A stretch of DNA of 64,000 nt, taken from assembly GCF_029892485.1 (NCBI RefSeq), contig NZ_JARXVG010000008.1:1-64000 (forward strand), in the 5' to 3' direction. The position numbers and the translations under genes are program-made. Positions 58,161 to 64,000 of this stretch are shown piece by piece (the stretch's first letter is position 1; every line of letters starts with the position of its first letter). The notes beneath the pieces are model-generated. The model saw only the letters and a list, made by a program, of their open reading frames with translations, ran no database searches and was not told where the DNA came from. The stretch is from Variovorax boronicumulans (GTDB taxonomy: Bacteria > Pseudomonadota > Gammaproteobacteria > Burkholderiales > Burkholderiaceae_C).

Positions 58161-59702
58161 ATGAAAAAACTGCTTGTCTCTCTTGCGCTCGGCCTGAGCG
58201 TTCTCGCCGCCGGCACCACCGGCTTCGCGCAAACTCCCGCCGCGCCTGCTGAAGCGCCCGCCGCATCCGCGCCGGCCGCTGCAGCGCCGGCCCCCGCGGC
58301 TGCCCCGGCAGCTGCTGCCCCCGCCGCTGCAGCACCTGCTGCGGCCGAAGCAGCACCCGCCGCAGCCCCCGCGCCGTCCTTCAACAAGGGCGACACCAGC
58401 TGGATGATGCTGTCCACGCTGCTCGTCATCATGATGACCATCCCCGGCCTCGCGCTGTTCTATGGCGGCCTGGTCCGCAGCAAGAACATGCTGTCGGTGC
58501 TGATGCAGGTGATGGTCACCTTCTCGCTGATCGTGGTGCTGTGGCTCATCTATGGCTACAGCATCGCATTCACCGAGGGGAACGCCTTCTTCGGCGGATT
58601 CGACCGGCTCTTCATGAAGGGGATCTTCGATCCGGCCACCGGCGTGTTCGCACCCGGCGCGACCTTCAGCAAGGGCGTCTACATCCCCGAGCTGCTGTTC
58701 GCCGCCTTCCAGGCCACGTTCGCCGGCATCACCTGCTGCCTGATCGTGGGTGCCTTTGCCGAACGTGCCAAGTTCTCGGCCGTGCTGCTGTTCATGGTGA
58801 TCTGGTTCACCTTCAGCTACGCGCCGCTGGCCCACATGGTCTGGTTCTGGATGGGCCCGGACGCCTACACCGCCGCCAACGTGGTGGATGCCAACAACGC
58901 CAAGGCCGGCCTGATCTGGCAGTGGGGCGCGCTGGACTTCGCAGGCGGCACCGTGGTGCACATCAACGCGGCCGTCGCCGGCCTCGTGGGTGCCTTCGTG
59001 ATCGGCAAGCGCGTCGGCTACGGCAAGGAAGCCTTCACCCCGCACTCGCTCACGCTCACCATGGTCGGCGCTTCGCTGCTGTGGGTCGGCTGGTTCGGCT
59101 TCAACGCAGGTTCGGCCCTGGAAGCCGGCACCAGCGCCGTGCTCGCCTTCATGAACACCTTCTCGGCCACCGCCGCCGCCGTGCTCGCATGGTGCATCGG
59201 TGAAGCACTGATGCGCGGCAAGGCCTCGATGCTGGGTGCCGCTTCGGGCGCCGTTGCAGGCCTCGTGGCCATCACCCCGGCCGCCGGCAACGTCGGCCTG
59301 ATGGGCGCCCTCGTGATCGGCTTCATCGCCGGTTTCGCCTGCCTCTGGGGCGTCAACGGTCTCAAGAAGCTGCTCGGCGCAGACGACTCGCTCGACGTGT
59401 TCGGCGTGCACGGTGTCGGCGGTATCGTCGGCGCGCTGCTCACCGGCGTGTTCAACACCCAGGCACTCGGCGGCCCCGGCCTCGTGGGCGACTGGGTCAC
59501 GGCCAGCGTCATCTCCAACGGCATCGGTGCCCAGGTCTGGATCCAGCTCAAGGGCGTGCTGCTGACCATCGTGTGGTCGGGCGTGGTGGCCTTCATCGCC
59601 TTCAAGATCGCCGACCTCACCATCGGTCTGCGTGTGTCGGAAGAAGAAGAGCGCGAAGGCCTCGACATCTCTTCCCACGGCGAAACCGCCTACAACCGTT
59701 GA
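58161..59702 (+). CDS. amtB: Ammonium transporter AmtB with Ala/Pro-rich N-terminal extension
   Basis: A 513-residue trimeric channel for ammonium. A cleavable signal peptide (cleavage near GFAQT, residue ~23) is followed by an Ala/Pro stretch to about residue 73, which makes the protein longer than E. coli AmtB (428). The Amt core then starts at DTSWMMLSTLLV. The twin-histidine pore residues lie in LAHMVWFW and GVHGVGGI. A polar C-terminal tail (SEEEEREGLDISSHGE) is the GlnK contact region. The start ATG is preceded by AAAGA only. It ends the sigma-54 controlled unit. Confidence 0.96.
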   Translation: MKKLLVSLALGLSVLAAGTTGFAQTPAAPAEAPAASAPAAAAPAPAAAPAAAAPAAAAPAAAEAAPAAAPAPSFNKGDTSWMMLSTLLVIMMTIPGLALFYGGLVRSKNMLSVLMQVMVTFSLIVVLWLIYGYSIAFTEGNAFFGGFDRLFMKGIFDPATGVFAPGATFSKGVYIPELLFAAFQATFAGITCCLIVGAFAERAKFSAVLLFMVIWFTFSYAPLAHMVWFWMGPDAYTAANVVDANNAKAGLIWQWGALDFAGGTVVHINAAVAGLVGAFVIGKRVGYGKEAFTPHSLTLTMVGASLLWVGWFGFNAGSALEAGTSAVLAFMNTFSATAAAVLAWCIGEALMRGKASMLGAASGAVAGLVAITPAAGNVGLMGALVIGFIAGFACLWGVNGLKKLLGADDSLDVFGVHGVGGIVGALLTGVFNTQALGGPGLVGDWVTASVISNGIGAQVWIQLKGVLLTIVWSGVVAFIAFKIADLTIGLRVSEEEEREGLDISSHGETAYNR

Positions 59703-59709
59703 TCCCCTT

Positions 59710-59735
59710 CTGGGGAGCCCTTCGGGGTTCCCCAG
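59710..59735 (+). terminator. Stable UUCG-loop hairpin after amtB
   Basis: Arms CTGGGGAGCCC and GGGTTCCCCAG close on a TTCG tetraloop. There is no T tract directly after, so it may act as an RNA stabiliser or attenuating hairpin rather than a classical terminator. It begins eight bases after the amtB stop. Confidence 0.6.
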
Positions 59736-59815
59736 CCGGATGACCACCATCCTTTTTCTTCACAAGAACAATTCTTCGTAACGAGTTTTTCAAGCGAGGT
59801 CTCCTTTGGATGTTC

Positions 59816-59852
59816 AGCCCGCGAGCGCCCCGGCGCCAGCGGGCTTTTTTTT
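59816..59852 (+). terminator. Intrinsic terminator of the glnK-amtB unit
   Basis: Arms AGCCCGC and GCGGGCT, with extra inner GC pairing, are followed by eight T residues. It lies 114 bp after amtB and 38 bp before the SMP-30 gene, so it separates the two units. Confidence 0.85.
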
Positions 59853-59889
59853 GCCTGTCGCCGCCATCGCGAGGGGCACAATCGCCACC

Positions 59890-60822
59890 ATGTGGACCTC
59901 CATCGAAGACAGCCTCTGCGAGCTCGGCGAATCGCCGTTCTGGCACCCTGAAGAACGTTCCCTGTACTGGCTCGATATTCCGGGCCGCGCCGTGCTGCGA
60001 ACGCGCGGCGACATCGGAACACCGTCTGCCACCGTCGAGCGATGGGCGCTCTCCACCGAACCCGGCTGCATGGCGCCGGCCCGAACTGGCGGTCTCGTGA
60101 TCGCGCTGCGCGACGGCATCTACCGCGCGCGCGAATGGGGTGGTGAGCTGGTCGCGATGGCGCGCGTGGAGCACGACGTGCGCACCATGCGCTTCAACGA
60201 CGGCAAGTGCGATCCGCTCGGCCGCTTCTGGGGCGGTTCGCTCAACGAGGCGAAAGACCGAGCCAACGCAGCGCTCTACTGCTTCGATGCGCGCCCCGAC
60301 ACGGACATCTCGCCCACGCTCACGCAGATGGCCAACGAGTCCACCACCGCCAACGGCCTCGCGTTCTCGCCCGACGCCCGCACTCTCTACTGGGCCGACA
60401 CCGCCGCGCACGTGGTCTGCGCATGGGACTGGGACGCCGAGGCCAACGCGCTCTCGCACGCCCGCGTGTTCCACCAGTTCGATGCCAAGCCCGAGGGCTG
60501 GACACCCGGTTCGCCCGTTCGTTACGAAGGCCGTCCCGATGGCGCGACGGTCGATGCAGAAGGGCACTACTGGGTCGCGATGTTCGAAGGGGCGCAGTTG
60601 CTGCGCTTCGCGCCGTCCGGTGACATCGTTGCTTCTGTTCCCGTCCCTGTTCAGTGCCCGACCATGCCCTGCTTCGGCGGCGACGATCTCAAGACGCTCT
60701 TCGTCACCAGCGGTCGCAAGGGCCGGCCTGCGGCGGAGATCGAACGGCTTCCGGCATCGGGCACGGTGATCTCGATGCGCGTCGATGTGCCTGGGTTGCC
60801 TGTCAGCTTCTTCGAGGATTGA
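59890..60822 (+). CDS. SMP-30/gluconolactonase-family lactonase
   Basis: A six-bladed beta-propeller of 310 residues. The family landmarks are GESPFWHPEERSLYWLDI at the N-terminus (metal Glu), MRFNDGKCDPLGRFW in the middle (metal Asn), and the NGLAFSPDARTLYWADT motif with its metal Asn/Asp. It probably hydrolyses a sugar or organic-acid lactone in a calcium- or zinc-dependent way. The exact substrate is unknown. The ATG lies eight bases after a CACAAT box with no ribosome site, hinting at a leaderless transcript. The upstream frame before this ATG runs through the amtB terminator and is rejected. Confidence 0.88.
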   Translation: MWTSIEDSLCELGESPFWHPEERSLYWLDIPGRAVLRTRGDIGTPSATVERWALSTEPGCMAPARTGGLVIALRDGIYRAREWGGELVAMARVEHDVRTMRFNDGKCDPLGRFWGGSLNEAKDRANAALYCFDARPDTDISPTLTQMANESTTANGLAFSPDARTLYWADTAAHVVCAWDWDAEANALSHARVFHQFDAKPEGWTPGSPVRYEGRPDGATVDAEGHYWVAMFEGAQLLRFAPSGDIVASVPVPVQCPTMPCFGGDDLKTLFVTSGRKGRPAAEIERLPASGTVISMRVDVPGLPVSFFED

Positions 60823-60851
60823 GGTGGGGCATTCAGGGCGCGATCCCGCCG

Positions 60852-61066
60852 ACGGGGTACCTTGCTCCGCGAATGTCCCCCGCCTTCGGCTCCTCCTTGA
60901 TTTCGCTGCGCAAGGCACCCCATCGGCGTGCTCGTCATGCGCAGCGGTGGTTGATCGGCCGCACACCCACAGCGTGCCCAAGTGCACAGGGCATCGGGTG
61001 CTCCCCGCAGCGAAATCAAGGAGGAGGGCGAAGCCCGGGGGACATTCGCGGAGGGGAGTACCCGGT
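60852..61066. repeat. Long inverted repeat (69-71 bp arms) in the SMP-30/LysR gap
   Basis: The left arm (60852-60920) and right arm (60996-61066) are complementary along their length. Shared blocks include CTCCGCGAATGTCCCCCG, CTCCTCCTTGATTTCGCTGC and CACCC. A 75-bp loop separates them. The element fills most of the 287-bp intergenic region. It has the look of a miniature inverted-repeat element or a dispersed repeat, with no coding capacity. Confidence 0.8.
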
Positions 61067-61109
61067 GGCCTGTGCACCCGCCCTGAACAAGCGATGAGCG
61101 CATAGAACC

Positions 61110-61991
61110 ATGGCCCTCCAGCACATCCCGCCCATCCAGTGCCTGCTCACTTTCGAAGCCGTGGCCAGGTTGCGCAACGCAGGCCGCGCAGCCGATGAAC
61201 TGTGCGTCACCCCCAGCGCAGTCAGCCACCGCATCCGCCAACTCGAAGCGCACGTCGGCTTCAAGCTCTTCGGCCGCAGCGATTTCAGCCTGACGGCCGA
61301 CGGCGCCGCCTACCTCGCAAACGTTCGCACCGGCCTCGCGGCACTGCAGGCCACGCCGCTCGCCAATGCAGCCCCGCGCGCGACGCGCCTGCGCATTGCC
61401 GTCACGCCCACCTTCAGCCGCCAGTTCCTCATGCCCCGGCTCGAACTGTTCCGCAACATCTACCCGGACATCGAACTCGTGCTCCAGGTGTCGATCCCGC
61501 TGCTCGACGTGACGGCCGAGCAGGCCGACCTCGAAGTGCGTTACGGCACCGGCGCGTATGCCGACTGCGAGCACCGCCTGCTGCTCGAAGAAGAAGTGGT
61601 GCCCGCCTGCAGCCCCAGTTACCTCAACGAATTCGGACCGTTCGACGGTTTTCGCACCGCAGCCGAGATCGCGAGCGCGCGGCTCATCCGCAGCCCGCTC
61701 GAGCCCTGGAGCACCTGGTTCGCGCATTGCGGCATCGACCAGCCCGAGCCGCACGTCGGCTCGCAATTCAACGACCTGGGCCTCGTCTACGACGCGGCGG
61801 CGAGCGGCTTCGGCGTGGCGCTGGTGCGCCAGAAGATGGGCGCTGCGTGGTTCGAATCGGGCCGCCTGGTGGCGCTCTCCGACCGGGCCGTGCCGTCGCC
61901 GCACCGGCACACCATCTGCTGGCAGCCCGGCACCCTCGAGCGATGGGAGTGCGCGGCCTTCGTCGACTGGCTCGCGCAGAGCCTGCGCTGA
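61110..61991 (+). CDS. LysR-family transcriptional regulator (GcvA-like)
   Basis: A 293-residue regulator. The HTH is LLTFEAVARLRNAGRAADELCVTPSAVSHRIRQLEAHVGFKLF, and the effector-binding part is of the GcvA/AmpR-like group with LRIAVTPTFSRQFLMPRL. It lies upstream of glcD in the same direction with a 139-bp gap, so it could control the glycolate oxidase genes, but the position alone does not prove it. Confidence 0.9.
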   Translation: MALQHIPPIQCLLTFEAVARLRNAGRAADELCVTPSAVSHRIRQLEAHVGFKLFGRSDFSLTADGAAYLANVRTGLAALQATPLANAAPRATRLRIAVTPTFSRQFLMPRLELFRNIYPDIELVLQVSIPLLDVTAEQADLEVRYGTGAYADCEHRLLLEEEVVPACSPSYLNEFGPFDGFRTAAEIASARLIRSPLEPWSTWFAHCGIDQPEPHVGSQFNDLGLVYDAAASGFGVALVRQKMGAAWFESGRLVALSDRAVPSPHRHTICWQPGTLERWECAAFVDWLAQSLR

Positions 61992-62130
61992 CCGTTCCGG
62001 GCCGGGTCCGCCGGCAAAGTTCTCTCAAGCGCCGCACAAAAAAGCTTCAACCCGGCGCCGCCGCATTTCCGTAGAGTGCGGTACACCACGAGACATCCCG
62101 CCCGAACAAGAGAAAGACGAGGCCCGCCGC

Positions 62131-63633
62131 ATGAATGCGCCGCTCACTGCCGTCCAGAACGATTCGCTACAGAAAACGGAGCGCCAGTCGCAGATCGTGC
62201 GCGCGCTGCAAGCGCACCTGCCCGCGCATGCCCTGATCTGGCACGCCGAGGACACCACGCCCTACGAGTGCGACGGTCTCACCGCCTACCGGCAGCGGCC
62301 GCTCGTCGTGGCCCTGCCCGAGACCGAGGCGCAGGTCGCCGCGGTGCTCAAGACCTGCCACCAGCTCGGCGTGCCCGTGGTCGCGCGCGGCGCGGGCACC
62401 GGCCTCTCGGGCGGTGCGATGCCGCATGCGCTGGGCGTGACGCTCTCTCTGGCCAAGTTCAACCGCATCCTCAAGATCGATCCGGTGAGCCGCACGGCGG
62501 TCGTGCAGTGCGGCGTGCGCAACCTGGCGATCAGCGAGGCGGCCGCACCGTTCAATCTCTACTACGCGCCCGACCCGTCGAGCCAGATCGCCTGCACCAT
62601 CGGCGGCAACGTGGCCGAGAACTCGGGGGGCGTGCATTGCCTGAAGTACGGCCTCACGCTGCACAACGTGCAGCGCGTGCGCGGCTTCACCGCCGAGGGC
62701 GACGCCATCGAGTTCGGTGGTGAGGCGCTCGATGCGCCGGGGCTCGACCTGCTCGCACTGGTCATCGGCAGCGAAGGCATGCTGGCCGTGACCACCGAGG
62801 TCACCGTCAAGCTGGTGCCCAAGCCGCAGCTCGCGCGCTGCATCATGGCCAGCTTCGACGACGTGCGAAAGGCCGGCGACGCGGTGGCCGCGGTGATTGC
62901 GGCCGGCATCATTCCGGCCGGGCTGGAGATGATGGACAAGCCCATGACCGCCGCCGTCGAGGACTTCGTGCGCGCGGGCTACGACCTCGATGCCGCGGCG
63001 ATCCTGCTGTGCGAATCCGACGGCACGCCTGAAGAAGTCGAAGAAGAAATCGGCCGCATGACCGCCGTGCTGCGCGGCTGCGGCGCCACCGCCATCGCGG
63101 TGAGCAACAGCGAAGACGAGCGCATGAAATTCTGGAGCGGCCGCAAGAACGCCTTTCCGGCGTCGGGCCGCATCAGCCCCGACTACATGTGCCTGGACTC
63201 GACCATCCCGCGCAAGCGCCTGGCGGACATCCTGCTCGCGATCCAGGAGATGGAGAAGAAATACAACCTGCGCTGCTGCAACGTGTTCCACGCGGGCGAC
63301 GGCAACCTGCATCCGCTGGTGCTGTTCGATGCGAACGATCCCGACGAGCTGCACCGCTGCGAGCTCTTCGGCGCCGACATCCTGGAGACCAGCGTCGCGA
63401 TGGGCGGCACGGTTTCGGGGGAGCACGGCGTGGGCGTGGAAAAGCTCAACAGCATGTGCGTGCAGTTCACCGCCAGCGAGAACGAGCAGATGTTCGGTGT
63501 GAAGCGTGCGTTCGATCCGGCCGGGCTGCTGAACCCTGGCAAGGTGATTCCCACGCTGCAGCGCTGCGCTGAATACGGCAAGCAGGTGGTGCGCGGCGGC
63601 AGGCTGCCGCATCCCGATCTGCCGCGCTTCTGA
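62131..63633 (+). CDS. glcD: Glycolate oxidase FAD-linked subunit GlcD
   Basis: A 500-residue FAD-linked oxidase of the vanillyl-alcohol-oxidase family. The FAD-binding PCMH domain is N-terminal (RPLVVALPETEAQVAAVLKTC, RGAGTGLSGGAMP, IGGNVAENSGGVHCLKYG) and the C-terminal cap has HAGDGNLHP and GTVSGEHGVG. With GlcE and GlcF it oxidises glycolate to glyoxylate at the membrane. The ATG is used rather than an upstream frame from the LysR gene. glcE starts 10 bp downstream. Confidence 0.95.
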   Translation: MNAPLTAVQNDSLQKTERQSQIVRALQAHLPAHALIWHAEDTTPYECDGLTAYRQRPLVVALPETEAQVAAVLKTCHQLGVPVVARGAGTGLSGGAMPHALGVTLSLAKFNRILKIDPVSRTAVVQCGVRNLAISEAAAPFNLYYAPDPSSQIACTIGGNVAENSGGVHCLKYGLTLHNVQRVRGFTAEGDAIEFGGEALDAPGLDLLALVIGSEGMLAVTTEVTVKLVPKPQLARCIMASFDDVRKAGDAVAAVIAAGIIPAGLEMMDKPMTAAVEDFVRAGYDLDAAAILLCESDGTPEEVEEEIGRMTAVLRGCGATAIAVSNSEDERMKFWSGRKNAFPASGRISPDYMCLDSTIPRKRLADILLAIQEMEKKYNLRCCNVFHAGDGNLHPLVLFDANDPDELHRCELFGADILETSVAMGGTVSGEHGVGVEKLNSMCVQFTASENEQMFGVKRAFDPAGLLNPGKVIPTLQRCAEYGKQVVRGGRLPHPDLPRF

Positions 63634-63643
63634 AAAAAGAATC

Positions 63644-64000
63644 ATGGATCAAGCCCTCAGCCAGATCGTCGAGCGCATCCGCGCCGCAGCCACCGACGCC
63701 ACGCCGCTGTGCATACGCGGCGGCGGCACCAAGGATTTCCACGGCGAGGCGCTGCAAGGCGACATCCTCGACACCACCGCGCTCGCGGGCATCACGAGCT
63801 ATGAGCCGAGCGAGCTCGTCGTCACCGTGCGTGCCGGCACGCCGCTCGCCGAACTCGAAGCCGCGCTGGCCGAGAAGGGGCAGTGCCTGCCCTTCGAGCC
63901 GCCGCACTTCGGCCCGGGCACCACCGTCGGCGGCATGGTCGCCGCGGGCCTGAGCGGCCCCGCGCGCGCCAGCGTGGGCGCGGTTCGCGACTACGTGCTC
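63644..64000 (+). CDS. glcE: Glycolate oxidase subunit GlcE (partial, cut by window end)
   Basis: The first 119 codons of a second FAD-binding subunit of glycolate oxidase: RGGGTKDFHG, SYEPSELVVTVRAGTPLAELEAAL and FGPGTTVGGMVAAGLSGPAR are the PCMH-domain signatures, shorter than those of GlcD. The gene follows glcD after 10 bp, the standard glcDEF order. glcF would be expected beyond the window. Confidence 0.93.
   Translation, partial: MDQALSQIVERIRAAATDATPLCIRGGGTKDFHGEALQGDILDTTALAGITSYEPSELVVTVRAGTPLAELEAALAEKGQCLPFEPPHFGPGTTVGGMVAAGLSGPARASVGAVRDYVL

Noticed and set aside
60852..61066. An intrinsic terminator reading of the long inverted repeat
   Set aside because: There is no T tract, and the arms are ~70 bp with a 75-bp loop, far outside terminator geometry.
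59617..61077. A minus-strand open frame covering the SMP-30 gene and the long inverted repeat
   Set aside because: It runs through a non-coding repeat and opposite to a recognised beta-propeller gene, and it has no domain.

Overview
The window is high-GC DNA (short A/T-rich stretches occur only at promoters, operators and terminators) from a betaproteobacterium of the Comamonadaceae type, most likely Variovorax or a close relative. This is inferred from the 5S rRNA 3' end, the GTP-type PEP carboxykinase, the complete five-step hut pathway, a methionine synthase split into two genes, an SAH riboswitch, the TorF/glnK/amtB block and families of GC-rich palindromic repeats. Nothing looks like a phage, plasmid, integron, transposase or CRISPR array. 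All genes read as chromosomal metabolism.

Layout. 1-200: end of an rRNA operon with two terminators. 218-11051: housekeeping genes (pckG, threonine dehydratase, a tandem AAA ATPase, an S41 protease lipoprotein, a nucleoside hydrolase lipoprotein behind a LacI-type palindrome, recQ). 11052-24846: histidine utilisation, with a TauABC-like importer, hutC, hutH, hutU, an IclR regulator, a HisJ/HisM-like pair without ATPase, hutD, hutI, hutF and hutG. HutC-type operators (GTNTANAC core) lie before the importer and directly before hutH. 24887-32346: the two halves of MetH (homocysteine module, then folate/B12/reactivation module behind an SAH riboswitch), separated by a LysR/PACE efflux pair and a lipase with its foldase. 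32399-35570: GT39-like, GT2 and GtrA genes in an ATGA-coupled operon for lipid-linked sugar transfer.

35698-53771 is the most interesting part. It is a divergently arranged N-heterocycle catabolic cluster. On the minus strand are an enamidase, a TetR regulator and a ferredoxin-NADP reductase. On the plus strand are 6-hydroxynicotinate reductase, a UPF0280 (ApbE-superfamily) protein, two paralogous 'amino acid synthesis' (PF06684) proteins, a branched-chain-type ABC importer with a fused LivHM permease, a nicotinamidase with an export signal, a second solute-binding protein, and a NicA/NicB-like molybdenum hydroxylase whose large subunit carries three haem-c motifs. Together these suggest an aerobic version of the reductive nicotinate route known from Eubacterium barkeri: nicotin(amid)e -> nicotinate -> 6-hydroxynicotinate -> tetrahydro-6-oxonicotinate -> 2-formylglutarate. 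The UPF0280 and PF06684 proteins have no assigned step.

53887-64000: a fumarylacetoacetase-family enzyme, a YifB/ComM-like ATPase, a sigma-54-type promoter in front of a TorF-type porin, glnK and amtB, an SMP-30 lactonase, a long inverted repeat, a LysR regulator, glcD and the start of glcE (cut by the window edge).

Five ~105-125 bp nested palindromic (REP-like) elements recur at 20588, 22520, 35576, 49883 and 52338. They are inserted at gene junctions and, in two cases, supply coding sequence: the hutI C-terminus plus hutF N-terminus, and the linker of the NicB-like protein. A shorter GC palindrome is inserted in frame in the NicA-like protein.
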